A DNA stretch of 64,000 nt, from the NCBI RefSeq assembly GCF_030435805.1, contig NC_081292.1, positions 182,924,497 through 182,988,496 on the forward strand, read 5' to 3'. The stretch is from Mustela lutreola. Its lineage: Eukaryota; Chordata; Mammalia; Carnivora; Mustelidae. A model generated the notes under the pieces. The model saw only the letters and a program-made list of their open reading frames with translations. It ran no database searches and was not told the origin of the DNA. This document shows positions 1-11,100 of the stretch, piece by piece; the first letter of the stretch is position 1; each line of letters starts with the position of its first letter. A program made the translations under genes and the position numbers.

Positions 1-605
1 ATCACTCGAACACGCGTGCTCCTTCATCCCCATCACCTGTTCCCCCACCCCCACCCCCACCAACCAGCAGTGTGTTCTCTAGAGTTAAGAGTCTGTTTCT
101 TAAAAATAAAAAATTTAAAAAAAAAAAGGGTCTGTCTCTTGGCTTGCCCCTTTTATTCCCTCCCCCTTTATTTGTTTCTTTTGCTTCTTAAATTTCACAT
201 GAGTCACAGGCTAGTGGTCTTTCTCTGACTCACTGATCTTGTATTTATATTCTCCAGTTCCATCCATGTTGTTGCAAATGGCAAGATTTCATTTTTTTAT
301 GGGTGATCAATATTCCATTGATATATAGAGATATATCCAATACAGAGATATACATATCTATCAGTGGACACTTAGGTTGCTTCCATAATTTGGCTTTTGT
401 AAATAATGCTGTCATTAACATAGGGATCCCTTTAATGGAGTGTTTTTGTATTCTTTGGGTAAGTACACAGCAGTGTGATTATTGGGTCACAGGGTAGTTC
501 AGTTTGGAATTTTTTGAGGAACCACAATACCATCTTCCACAAAGTGCCTGCACCATTTGGCATCCCCCCCAACAGTGCAGGAATGTTCCTACTCGGGGAA
601 CATAG
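1..605 (-). repeat. L1 LINE 3' portion
   Basis: Antisense match to the carnivore L1 ORF2 end and 3' region: TTCCATCCATGTTGTTGCAA, ATGGCAAGATTTCATT, AATATTCCATTG and the CCAACAGTGCAGGAATG landmark. The left end is cut by the window. Confidence 0.8.
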
Positions 606-626
606 GGTTTAAAAAATCATTCCCCA

Positions 627-1030
627 GGGGCGCCTGGGTGGCTCAGTGGGTTAAGCCTCTGCCTTCGGCTCAGGTCATATCTCAGGGTCCTGGGATTGAG
701 CCCCACATCGGGCTCTCTGCTTGGCGGGGAGCCTGCTTCCTCCCCTCTCTTTGCCTGCCTCTCTGCCTACTTGTGATCTCTCTGTCAGATAAATAAATAA
801 AATCTTTTTTTTTTTTTTTTAAAGATTTTATTTGTTTATTTGACAGAGAGAAATCACAAGTAGATGGAGAGGCAGGCAGAGAGAGAGAGAGGAAAGCAGG
901 CTCTCTGCTGAGCAGAGAGCCCGATGCGGGACTCGATCCCAGGACTCTGAGATCATGACCTGAGCCGAAGGCAGCGGCTTAACCCACTGAGCCACCCAGG
1001 CGCCCCAGATAAATAAATAAAATCTTTAAA
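627..1030 (+). repeat. Can-SINE, interrupted by a second SINE
   Basis: GGCGCCTGGGTGGCTCAGTG head, full body and AATAAATAAAATC tail, split at the tail by the inverted SINE at 807-1006. The outer flanks AAAAAATCATTCCCCA and AAAAAATCATGCCCCA form its target-site duplication. Confidence 0.92.
807..1006 (-). repeat. Can-SINE inserted in the tail of another
   Basis: Full reverse-complement element ending AGCCACCCAGGCGCCCC. The duplication AGATAAATAAATAAAATCTT (787-806 and 1007-1026) is host SINE tail, showing this is the younger insertion. Confidence 0.92.
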
Positions 1031-1053
1031 AAAATCATGCCCCATTTCTTTCT

Positions 1054-1266
1054 TTTTTTCTTTTTTTTTTTTTTTTAAAGATTTTGTTTATTTATTTGAT
1101 AGAGAGAGACACAGTGAAAGAGGGAACACAAGCAGGGAAAGTGGGAGAGGGAGAAGCAGGCTTCCCACTGAGCAGGGAGCCCGATGTGGGGCTTGATCCC
1201 AGGACCCTGGAATCATGACCTGAGCCGAAGGCAGACGCCTAACAACTGAGCCACCCAGGCACCCCT
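1054..1266 (-). repeat. Can-SINE
   Basis: Reverse-complement element with long T tail and CACCCAGGCACCCC head; flanked by CCCCATTTCTTTCTT duplications. Confidence 0.9.
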
Positions 1267-1752
1267 CCCCATTTCTTTCTTATGGTAAATGTTGAATATA
1301 TAGAAAAGTGTAAATAATAGCGCAACAGGATAATACTCAACACTCAAGGATTCCAGAGTTAATGGAAGTCAGTATTTTTGGAAGTAATTTGCAGATATCA
1401 TGATGCTTGAACCCAAAATGTTTATCACATGTTATCCTAAGAATGAGGGCATTCTCTGTAACTGTGATGTGATTTTCACACCTGAGAATGCTCACAGTGA
1501 TTTCTAACATCATCTTCTAGCCAGCCTATAGTTAAAATGTTGCCATTGGTTCCACAAGGACTCTAACCACTGGTTTTATTGACTCATGATCAAATTAAGA
1601 TCCTGCATTTCTTTTGAGAAGGACGTCTTCTCAGTATTTTGTAAATCTAGAACAGTTCTCCTCTTTTTTCCTGATGTTGACTTAACCTAGTCAAGGACAC
1701 ATGTCTCATCGTGTGTTCACATTGGGAATTTGAGTCTTTCTTTGTGTGTGTG

Positions 1753-1905
1753 TTTTTTTAAAGATTTTATTTATTTATTTGTCAGGCGGGTGGGGGGTGG
1801 GAAGCAGAGAGCAGAGAGCCCGATGGGGAACTCGATCCCAGGAACCCGAGATCATGAACTGAGCTGAAGGCAGAGTCTTAACCCACTGAGCCACCCAGGT
1901 GCCCC
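1753..1905 (-). repeat. Can-SINE with internal deletion
   Basis: Shortened reverse-complement element; flanks TCTTTCTTTGTGTG / TCTTTCCTTGTGTA are its diverged duplication. Confidence 0.85.
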
Positions 1906-1980
1906 TCTTTCCTTGTGTATTATTTAATTTGTTCCTCTTCCCCCAGTATTTCCCACAATCCGAAAGTACATCTTAAGTCT

Positions 1981-2179
1981 TTTTTTTTTTTTTTTAAGAT
2001 TTTATTTATTTATTTGACAGACAGAGACCACAAGTAAGCAGAGAGGCAGGCAGAGAGAGAGGAGGAAGCAGGCTCCCTGCTGAGCAGAAAGCCCGATGTG
2101 GGGCTCGATTCCAGGACCCTGGGATCATGACCCAAGCCGAAGGCAGAGGCTTTAACCCACTGAGCCACCCAGGCGCCCC
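1981..2179 (-). repeat. Can-SINE
   Basis: Full reverse-complement element with exact duplication ACATCTTAAGTCT at 1968-1980 and 2180-2192. Confidence 0.92.
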
Positions 2180-2301
2180 ACATCTTAAGTCTTGATTAGG
2201 TTCTGTAAAGGCACATTCTTCCCTTTGTAATTAGGAGTCATCTTGGGGTGACAGTTTGACACCAGAAGCACGAAAGTCTTAAATTCCTTACTTACCACTT
2301 T

Positions 2302-2303
<2 letters not shown>

Positions 2304-2334
<31 letters not shown>

Positions 2335-2379
2335 CTTCTTCTTCTTCTTCTTCTTCTTCTTCTTCTTCTTCTTCTTCTT
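2304..2379. repeat. (CTT)n microsatellite
   Basis: About 25 uninterrupted CTT units fused to the T tail of the adjacent SINE; on the opposite strand a GAA repeat. Confidence 0.95.
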
Positions 2380-2546
2380 TTTAAGATTTTATTTGTTTAT
2401 TTGACAGAGATCTCAAGTAGGCAGAGAGGCAGGCAAGGGGGGTGGGGAAGCAGGACCCCCGTTGAGCAGAGCTTGATTCCAGAACCCTGAGATCATGACC
2501 TGAGCCAAAGGCAGAGGCCTAACCCACTGAGCCACCCAGGCACCCC
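2380..2546 (-). repeat. Can-SINE
   Basis: Reverse-complement element whose A tail has expanded into the adjoining GAA/CTT microsatellite. Confidence 0.9.
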
Positions 2547-2689
2547 AACTTCTTCTTTTATAATATTCATTCTGTAATTGCTTTTTCAACACCTGATTTC
2601 CTCACCACATCTGTTAGCCCACTGCCAAACCCTAGTGCCCACCTGGTAGGTGTTGTCAAGAATGTTTGAAGGAAAGAAATGGAATCTAT

Positions 2690-3262
2690 GATTTCTATCT
2701 TTGATATTATATTTAGGAAGCTGTGTTATATATTTTCAACTGATTTTTATTTTTAAAAATTAATGAACATGCCTGGTTTAAATAATTCAAATTAGATGTA
2801 TCATAAAATGTGTCCCTTCCGTGGTAGATGAATCCCACCCAGTCCCCCGCCCAGTTCCCAGAATTGGGAACTGTTCTCATTTCTTGTGTCCCCGATGGGA
2901 GGATAAGCAAGTATATATTTGTGTCTGTTTCTGTGCTCCTCCTTTATGAAAATTCACCACCGCCATTGTTAGGACTCTTGCTTTGTTTCATTTACCAGTC
3001 ATCTGTCCCAGGGATCATTCTGTAGCTGCTCAAATAGTTCCAACTCACTGTTTTTCAAGACTAGGTGGTACTCTCTGCTATAGATACAGCAATATTTATT
3101 TAACCAGTCCCTTACTGACGGGCACTCAGGTTAATGTCAAGTGTTTTGCTATCACAAACAAGGATGCAATTAACATCCTTATGCATACAAGTCTATACTA
3201 CATACATTTTATACACAGCACAAATTCCTAAAAGTGGAATTGCTGGCAAAAAGGTATCTGCA
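2690..3262 (-). repeat. Old L1 fragment
   Basis: Antisense L1M-like ORF2 end: ATTCCTAAAAGTGGAATTGC near 3225 and a continuation after two SINEs at 3665-3735 (CAAATTGCTCTCTAAAGAGG, GTTGTACCAG). The part left of about 2980 is less certain. Confidence 0.65.
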
Positions 3263-3434
3263 GGGCACTTGGGTGGCTCAGTTGGCTGAGTGATGGTCTT
3301 CGGCTTAGGTCATGAATGATCCCGGAGTTTCCCAGATCGAGTCCCCAAATCGGGTCCCCAGATCGAGTCCCGCATCGAGATCTCTCTCTCTCAAATAAAT
3401 AAGTAAATCTTAAAAAAAAAAAAAAAAAAAAAAA
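3263..3434 (+). repeat. Can-SINE with internal duplication
   Basis: Inserted in the old L1 (duplication AAAAGGTATCTGCA). The segment CAGATCGAGTCCC occurs twice within about 30 bp, an internal expansion not seen in neighbouring copies. Confidence 0.88.
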
Positions 3435-3462
3435 GTATCTGCATTTAATAAATAATTTTTTA

Positions 3463-3664
3463 GGGGCACCTGCGTGGCTCAGTCATTAAGTGTCTCCCTT
3501 TGGCTCAGGTCATGATCCCAGGGTCCTGGGATCAAACCCCGCATTGGGCTCTCTGCTCGGCGAGAAGCCTGCTATCTTCCTCTCCAACTCCCTCTGCTGT
3601 GTTCCCTCTCTCGCTGTGTCTCTCTCTGTCAAATAAATAAATAAAATCTTTATTTTAAAAAAAG
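3463..3664 (+). repeat. Can-SINE
   Basis: GGGGCACCTGCGTGGCTCAG head to AATAAATAAAATC tail; inserted in the same old L1. Confidence 0.9.
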
Positions 3665-3921
3665 TAATTTTGATCACTAATATCAAATTGCTCTCTAAAG
3701 AGGTTGTACCAGCTCTTAGCCCTGCCAGCTGCGTTTTATCGGGGGCCTGCTCCCCTGCACCCTTGACTCCTGTGTGTGTAACAAGCAAATAGTGAATATC
3801 TGCCCATACCAGGCTCCCGTTAGATACATTCTCACTGCTGACATCTCCAAAACCTTCCTCCCTCCCAGCCATCCCCGTCCCCAGCCCCCAAGCCAAGCAG
3901 CCACAGCTTCCGGCCGAGTTG

Positions 3922-3985
3922 AGTTTATCTCGTCTCTCACAACCATCCCTTGCCCAGTTTATCTCGTCTCTCACAACCATCCCTT
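3922..3985. repeat. Two-copy tandem duplication, 34-bp unit
   Basis: A 30-bp segment beginning AGTTTATCTCGTCTCTCACA recurs exactly at 3922-3951 and 3956-3985. Identity suggests a recent event. Confidence 0.9.
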
Positions 3986-4129
3986 CTATCCTCTTCTTCA
4001 CTTTGCCCCTGGCTCAGCCCAGGCTTCCGCCCTCCGTGTTTGAGACCATGACTGTGGTCTCCCCATATGGTCTCATGTCACTGGACCCCCTGGTTGAGCT
4101 TCCAAAGCTCAGCTGCTGCCTTTGAGCAC

Positions 4130-4470
4130 CACCCCACCTAGTCAGTGTTCCTCAATGGCACCCACTGCCCATAAGAAGGCCACGCTCCCTTGGATGCCTA
4201 AGGATCTGCAGGATCCGGCCTCTCCTCCTGTCTCCAACACCATTTCCCATCCTTTCTCCCTTGTGTGGCGTTCCAAAATTCTCATTTTCCACACTTCCGG
4301 GCAGTTCCCTGACATCCCACTTCCTTCCTGATGCCACTCCTTGCTTGGGCCACCTTTTATCTGAATTGCTCCTCCTTCCCAAACTCCTCTGAGCCACAAG
4401 GCAGCAGGAAGCATGTCCAAAGCTTCCAGGCCATCCCAGCTGGGCTGAGGTGCTCCCCTGTGCTGCCTAC
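4130..4470 (+). repeat. Possible LINE-2-like fragment
   Basis: Pyrimidine-rich, L2-like text (CTGAATTGCTCCTCCTTCCC) but diverged; assignment is tentative. Confidence 0.35.
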
Positions 4471-4575
4471 CTTCTGTATTCTTGCTCTCTCTCTCTCTCA
4501 ATCTCTCTCTCTTGGCTTTGACTGCATTTCAAGTTTTATTCATTTATGTATTTATTTAAAAATATTTCATTTATT

Positions 4576-4750
4576 GGTGCGCCTGGGTGGCTCAGTGGGT
4601 TAAAGTCTCTGCCTTCGGCTCAGGTCATGGTCCCAGGGTCCTGGGATCGAGCCCAGCATCGGGTTCTCTGCTCAGCGGGGAGCCTGCTTCCTCCTCTCTC
4701 TCTGCCTACTTGTGATCTCTCTCTCTGTCAAATAAATAAATAATCTTTTA
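4576..4750 (+). repeat. Can-SINE
   Basis: GGTGCGCCTGGGTGGCTCAG head to AATAAATAAATAATC tail, abutting an inverted partner. Confidence 0.9.
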
Positions 4751-4931
4751 AAGAATTTTATTTATTCATTTGAGAGAGCACATAAGTGCAGGAGAAGAGG
4801 GAAAGGCAGAAGTAGACGCCCCACTGAGCAGGGAGCCAGACAGAGGGCTCAGGGCCCCATCCCAGGACCTGGAGATCATGACCCTGAGCAGAAGGCAGCC
4901 GCTTAATCATCTGAGGCACCCAGGCCCTCCG
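4751..4931 (-). repeat. Can-SINE
   Basis: Reverse-complement element of a more diverged subfamily, ending GAGGCACCCAGGCCCTCC; forms an inverted pair with the SINE at 4576-4750. Confidence 0.85.
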
Positions 4932-4964
4932 CACTTCAGGTTTTAGTCTGCTCAGGTGTCTTTC

Positions 4965-6200
4965 TCAGAACTGGGGTGTGGGTTCCTCGAAAGCAGAGGG
5001 ATGGCCCAGTTGTGGGGTGTCCCTAGGTCCTGGCATCGTGCCCAGCTCATAGGGAATGCAGATACCTGTGGTTAAGTTGAACTCCACATGGGTGAAGGCT
5101 GTGTGGGTGGTGGTGGGGAGAGACTGGCTGTGATCTTTCAGAGCTGGGAACCCTGGGCGACTCCCTGGCATGTCAGGGCCCCTTGGATGCAAATCTTGGG
5201 GGTAACCAGTGTTTACTGGGAGAGCAGGAAATGCAGCAGTACTGGGGGGAGGAGGAAGGCAGAGGCAGAGAGGGCTGGGTATTTGTCCTGCCCCAGCGGA
5301 CTCCAGCTCAGAGTGGGGCGTTTGGGAGCTGTGGGCTTCTCTTTCCACATCGGTGCTTTCCAGAGCTGTCACACGCTGAGGTCGTCCCCCAACCCCCGAC
5401 TTGGGGGACGGACCAGCATCTGGGGCGCGAGGAGGCCGACTTGAGGCTGGATTCGCAAGGTATGGGGATGAGAGGGTGTGTGGGGGCAGGGTAGGCAGAG
5501 CTGGGGGAACAGAGACCGACTTCAGGAAGGGCAGGTCTCCCTTCCTTCCAGTGTGTTTATGTGTATTGGGGGAAAGACTGCCCCACCCCCGGGAGATAGG
5601 TAAACGATGATGGCCCCCATCTTTCCAGCCCGCCCCCCCGGGTTGGGGGAAGGGCAGGCTGGAGTCGCCGAGGACAGAGAGGCCTCTAGCGGCCACCGTG
5701 AGAAGCAGGCAAGGGCGGGGAGGGGCGGGAGGGCACTTCCTGCCAGGGCCTGGGGCTGCCCGGTTTTGCAAAGGAAGTGCTGCCCGGGCCGGAGGGGCGG
5801 AGGCAGGAAGTGGGCCGGAGGCTCGAGCAAAGGCGCGGCCAGTAGGTGCTAAGGGGCCGTGGAGGGGCGGATGGGGGAAAGAGGTGCGGAGGTCAAGAAG
5901 ACCGAGCGCCGGGCCCACCGTCTCCCCAAAGACCTTGACGCCTCCGCCTGCCGGCCCTTCCCGACACCTCAACCAAAGTTCTTCCGTTTGGCGCTGAACT
6001 TGGCTTCCCAGGAACTCGCCCCGCCCCCACGCCCCGCCGCAGCCCCTCCCCTCTACCCGGGGACAGAGGCCACACCCCTCCCGCCTGCAAATACCTTCCC
6101 GGTGCCTCCCCTAGGGACGCAGCCCAGCTTTCCTTTACAGCTAATACTAGCGAGCCCTCCGCGTTTAATGCCTCCTGGCATTTAATCAACTCCGCCAAGA
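4965..6200. promoter_or_regulatory. Unexplained GC-rich, CpG-rich block left of CTDSP1
   Basis: Repeat-free sequence with GC boxes (GGGGCGGAGGC, GAGGGGCGGATGG), GGAAGTG ETS-like sites and CpGs, densest at 5600-6100. The minus strand has a 335-codon open frame (5972-4965) that is proline-, serine- and alanine-rich and resembles no family I know. Likely regulatory or a noncoding-RNA promoter; synteny puts VIL1 further left. Confidence 0.45.
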
Positions 6201-6959
6201 GGGCATTTCTCCATTTTGCAGGTCAGGTAACAGGCGACGAGACGTAGAATAATTAAACAGTACAACGGTGCACTCGGGTCCACTCACCACTGTACGCCCA
6301 CCTCACACTTGCACACTTGAAGCCCCGGGGGCCCAGGGCAGCCCCTCCCTTTACATCCCTGGAGGGTGTGGCCTGAGGGCAACCCCCATCCCCCACCCGG
6401 CTCAACATCCCCCCAGTGAACACAGAGGCTGGATGGGGGTCTTGTGTTTTTAGTTCTTGTCATACTGTGGGGCTCTCAGTCACAGAGAAGGCACTTAAAT
6501 GGGAAGGTCACCTGATTCTGGCCAACCTTGTCCGCCCTCCCACCCCCAGCTCTCTGTGGCGGAGGGGCGATGATATCTCCATTGGACAACCCCCTTGGCA
6601 CTGGTATGTGGGTCCCCTTAACCGTTAAGCCCTGGGGAGAGCCCAAGGCCTTGATCTCCAGACTCAGCATTTTGGGGAAGGGGTTCCAGACAAAGAAGTC
6701 AGAGCTGGAAGGCAGGATGTCTTGGGAGCTGCCCCCAGCCAGCAGGGGGTGAGGGGGGGCACAACAGGGGTGGGTTGGCACAGGGGGGACGGGGACAGCT
6801 TGGCCAGGCTTCCTGGAGACCCCCAAGCCCCCCAAGAAGGGTCCCACCTCCTACAGCTCCCCTAAAGGCACCAGTGAAGTATGGAGTGGGTGGGGGAGGG
6901 CACCAATGAGATGCAGAGACCCCCACACACTCAGCTGGTGGTACTAGCACAGCATTGGG
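6200..6959. other. Intergenic or distal CTDSP1 3' UTR
   Basis: Unique-looking sequence. ATTAAA on the minus strand at about 6180 could be a distal CTDSP1 polyadenylation signal, but nothing else supports it. Confidence 0.3.
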
Positions 6960-8002
6960 CACAGAGAATGTGCTGATGTGTTTTCAATGAATGAGTAATT
7001 GGAGCAAAGAGGGTGTGAGGGGCAGAAGACAGGGCTTGGGGCACCTTGGCCCAGCCTGTTTCATTCAGAAAATAGCAGTTTAAAAAATGTAAAAATCCTT
7101 TCCCTCCCTCCCCACAATTTATGGGTCCAGGAAAGGGGTGAAGGACTGGGGGGTCTCTGCACCCTGGCCCTTCCCTCTCCCCTTCCCCTAAAAATCTATA
7201 TACACATATACATATTTATATGGCACCACAAACGGGTCCTGCCTCTGCCCCCAACACCAGGGCTGGGGTGGTGGCCCCAGGGCCTTGGGTGGTTAAGGCA
7301 GATGTGAGAGGTCAGGGCTCGGTGTGGGAAGCAGCTTCCAGCTGCTGCTGAGCCTAGAGAAGCTGGACTCTGGGGTCCCGCAGGACACACCCCATTCCCT
7401 TCACCAAGTGGTAACAGATCTCCCCTCTCCGTCCTCCTAGGAGGCAGAGATTGGTGGGGGCTGTACCAGTCCCAAGGGAGGAGGTGGGGAGGCTGATTCC
7501 TCGCCCCTGCCAGCCCAGACTGCAGCCATCTGGACACTGTCCCAGGCCAGAGCCGAACACCGATCACAGCCCTGGGAAAACAGGGCAGGGCAAAAAGGGT
7601 TCTATGCAAGGAAGGCACTTGGTGTCCACCGTTCCCAGGCTGGGGGCCCAAGGCATGGGGCAGCAGGAAGCCTGCCCCTCCCCCAAGTAGAACCAGAAAG
7701 GGCCAAGGGGCCCGATTTGGCAGCAAAGAAACATGGCAGCAAAGAGAGGGAGAGGGAGGGGGAGCGCCCCACAGGGCCCCACAGGTCCTCCAAGGAGGAG
7801 GAGGAGGTTCTAAGGCACTGACACAGGGACCCAGAGGCTCATTGCTCTTGGTGCAGCCTGGCCGGGCAGGCGGAGAGGGCCCACTTCCCCAAGCCACTGA
7901 GGGCTGAAGTGGGCCACCGCTGCTGGGTTTTCATAAGGACAAGTCCACGTGGGAGGGGTGTGGGCCTTGGTCAGGGGCCGGTCGTGGCCCCAGGGCACCT
8001 CA
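6960..8002 (-). other. CTDSP1: CTDSP1 3' UTR (left end uncertain)
   Basis: Repeat-free sequence directly downstream of the CTDSP1 stop, with an AT-rich tract at about 7080-7225 that looks UTR-like. I see no AATAAA on the minus strand here; only weak variants such as TATAAA (near 7214-7220) and CATAAA (near 7120). Open frames across this stretch are low-complexity and unrelated to known proteins. The left boundary is a guess from the usual UTR length. Confidence 0.5.
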
Positions 8003-8131
8003 CTAGCTGCCTGGCCGTGGCTGCCTGAGCACTGAGTACACGTCATCCACGCGGCTGAGCTGCTCGAAGAAGGGCAGAAGGTCGTGGAGCTCCGTGTCAC
8101 TCATGTTGTCAAACCAGGAGGCCACCGGTAC
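8003..8131 (-). CDS. CTDSP1: CTDSP1 coding exon 7 (C-terminus)
   Basis: 129 nt encoding [20 protein letters not shown] to the terminal RQPRPGS and a TAG stop at 8005-8003. The C-terminus agrees with the vertebrate SCP1 end. Confidence 0.96.
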   Translation of the reverse strand, partial: VPVASWFDNMSDTELHDLLPFFEQLSRVDDVYSVLRQPRPGS

Positions 8132-11100
8132 CTGGGCAGAGGGATGCACGGTGGTGAGCAGGGCAGGTGGCTCTGGGCGCAGGATGTCCAGACCAGCCCT
8201 GAGCGCCCACTGTTTGGTGGGGCACCCCCCGGGGAGCCCCTGACTCAAGACTTTCAAACATTTCTGACAGCAACCCACCGTAAATTCTGTTTACCTATAC
8301 GATAAACTGCCGGTTTTATAAAGTGGTATTTAACCTTCCCAGGTGCAAAGCCCTCCGATATTTTCTATTCTCTCTTTTTTTTTTTTTTAAACTCCAACTA
8401 GGACTCACTACATTGTTTCTGGGACCCAAGACTAGGTCACGACTGGTGATTTTCAGAAACTGAAACTGCTCCAGGACGCAGCAGGCACCACCACCCACCC
8501 CGCCCCTGGTGGGTACCCCCTCCAAGCAAGTGGATGGAATGATCAGTAAGGTGCGAAAAGCTGCAGCGGCAGTGGGTGTGTGTTGTGGGGGAGGCACAGG
8601 TCCCCGAGGGATGGAAGCACAGAGGACCAGGAGGGCATCAAGCCCCAGACATCACCCAGCACAGCAGTGGGGAGGCCGGGAGGCCAAGGAGGCACCCGCG
8701 GCTGGACCCTCTTCTTGGCTCTCGGTCCCCCAACCTGGTCCTGCCCAGTACTCACGGCGTTGTCTGGATGGAAGACGTAGGAGGCGGGCGAGTTGTCCAG
8801 GATGAGCACCCGTCGCAGGTCTCGGCCCAGCCGGCTCAGGTCCTTCACATAATTCCCCCGATGGAAGACGCAGGACTCACGAAACAGCCGCGCCCGGAAG
8901 GCCCCCCACTTGTCCAGCAGATCGGCTACTGGGTCTGCATACTATAGAGTGGAACACAGGTCACCCAGGCCCAAAGGGGACCCAGAGGTCCACCCGACTG
9001 CAGGCTGGAGGTGGAGGGGAAGCGGGTGGCCCCAGGAGCCCTGGGGGGGGGCTCACCTTGGCAAGGCTGGCGGTGAACAGCACGCACTCAAAGAGCTCGC
9101 CCATTCGCTGCAGGAACTCATCCACATGGGGCCTCTTCAGCACGTAGACCTAGGGGGTGGGCCGGTGAGGGGACTGCTGGCCAGCAGGCAGGGCCTGGGG
9201 TGGGGGGTGGGGTGGGGGGGTGGTGCCCAGCTGAGGACAGGGAGGGAGCAGAGCAAGGAACACAAGAGGGAGGCTGGTCCCAGGGCCCACGGGCTTCACT
9301 TGGCCAGCACCTGTCCTTCCAGAAGAGGATCAAAATGAACCTCCAACTTCTAGCTTCAGGTCCTACCTCGTGGGGAATCACTAATTCCCAGTCTTTGCCC
9401 CACCATGGCCTTAGGCAAACGAAGGGGCCTGAAGGCGGCCCCCTTACCCCGAGGCAGCAGGGCACCGGCCCCCGAGCCAAGTAATGGAGAACAGGCTGGA
9501 CAGCACACAGCCTATCCTGAATTACTTGAACTGGGTCCCGGGCAAGGGGGGCAAGGGGGCACCGAGGAGGAGCCCCACTCCCTACAGGCCTTGGAGTCTG
9601 GCCAAGTCCCCGAGGGTCTGTATCATCCTGGGCGCAAGTCTCACACCCTCTGGGCCCTTATGTTCCACCTCTAGCCAAGTCCCACCTTGGGTCCTCAGAA
9701 CTGATGAGAGGAGCCTGGGGTCTGGAAGGCAGGTGCCAACCCCGCCGCCTCCCCCCACACCCAGCCCCTCACCTGGTGGACTACCCCATCAATCTCCACA
9801 GGGATGATGAAGTCGGCGTTGTTCACTGGCTGTGGGGGGAAAAGGAGCTGCTGGGGCGGGGCCTGCAGCGAGGACCCCAGCCCCCAGTCCAGGGCAGGCC
9901 CCCCTCAGAGACCCAGGGAGCTGAGGGCTGCTGGGCAGGGCCCACCTTGAAGGAGCTGTGCACCAGGGTCTCATCCAAGTCGATGACCACACAGATCTTG
10001 TCCACATCCTGGGCCTTGGCTTCTGGGAGCAGGTACTGCGCTGGGGTCTGCTGCAGGGATGGGTGAAGTAGTTGGGGGCGCCTCTCCATCATTTCTCCTA
10101 CGTGGGTCTTCCCTCCCCCAGCCCTCTATGCCAGGAGACACAGGAATGGTGGGGAGAGGCCACCTCCTTCCCAGCTTTGCCCCCGCCCCCAACTGGGGCC
10201 TGGGGCAGGCCACCTGGCTGGAGGCCTCACTTCCCCACCTAGGAAGCCAAGGGAGAGAAAAGCTTCCAATCTTACAGGGGAAATCCAGAGTTCCCTTGGC
10301 TGAAGGATCCTCGCCTGGGTGTCAATCTTAAGGGCATTCAGGGCCAGGCTGGGAAAGCCTGGGAGGGAGGGCACAGGGCTTGGGAGAGGGACCCTCCCTA
10401 CCTTATATGGCCTGCAGACAGGTCGTGAAAAGCCCCTTCCCTGAAACCCGCCCCAGCCTGAGCCCAGATGCCCAGGCCACCACGCACCTTGGGGACAGCT
10501 CCGTTCTCCTCCACCAGCAGGGGCGCCCCACTGTGCGCCGGCAGGGCCTCCCCATCGTCGCGGCAGACGCAGCAGAAAAGCGAGTGGAGAATGCCCCGGC
10601 TCCGGGGCTTCTGAGAAGCCGCTAACTTCTGCTCACCTGAAGCAGAGAGGCTCGGGGTGGGGGGGTGTGCACCCTAGCCCGCACAGTCGTGCGTCCATGC
10701 CCAGATGCGAACTCCTGACAGCCTGGACTCCAGGCCACCCCTCTGGTACCCACAGATCCTCCCAGTGTGGTTACAAAGCCCCCCTCATCCGGCCGCGGGC
10801 TGGCTGCTCTCCGTAGGCTTTCTCTTTTCTTACCAAACTTCATCCCTCCTGTGGGATCAGCCCCACCGGGGATGCCTCCAGACACCTACCTTACCTGAGC
10901 AGCCCCTGCTCGCTGGGGCCCCTAACCGGGGAGGGTTGGGGCCTGGGGCCCTGCTGTCCACTCCCGCCCTGCTCCCATCCTTACCGCCCACGTGGGTCCA
11001 AAGTCCTCACTGAAGCTGGGCGCAGAGGCAGGGAGCGGGGGCCTGGAGCCAGTGTCCCGCAGCCAGCTGCCGGCCCCGCCTCCTCCGCCCTCGCCCCGCC

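Noticed and set aside
2304-2379. CRISPR-like or functional repeat array
   Set aside because: Simple CTT microsatellite grown from a SINE tail; no spacers.
4965-5972. 335-codon minus-strand open frame as a protein gene
   Set aside because: Low-complexity P/S/A-rich translation in CpG-rich DNA, no domain, no splice or start context; reported only as a regulatory-block finding.
1-6950. VIL1 exons
   Set aside because: Expected by synteny to the left, but no villin-like coding exon is visible here.
7196-7897. 233-codon minus-strand frame downstream of CTDSP1
   Set aside because: Lies in the presumed CTDSP1 3' UTR, proline-rich and without conserved motifs.
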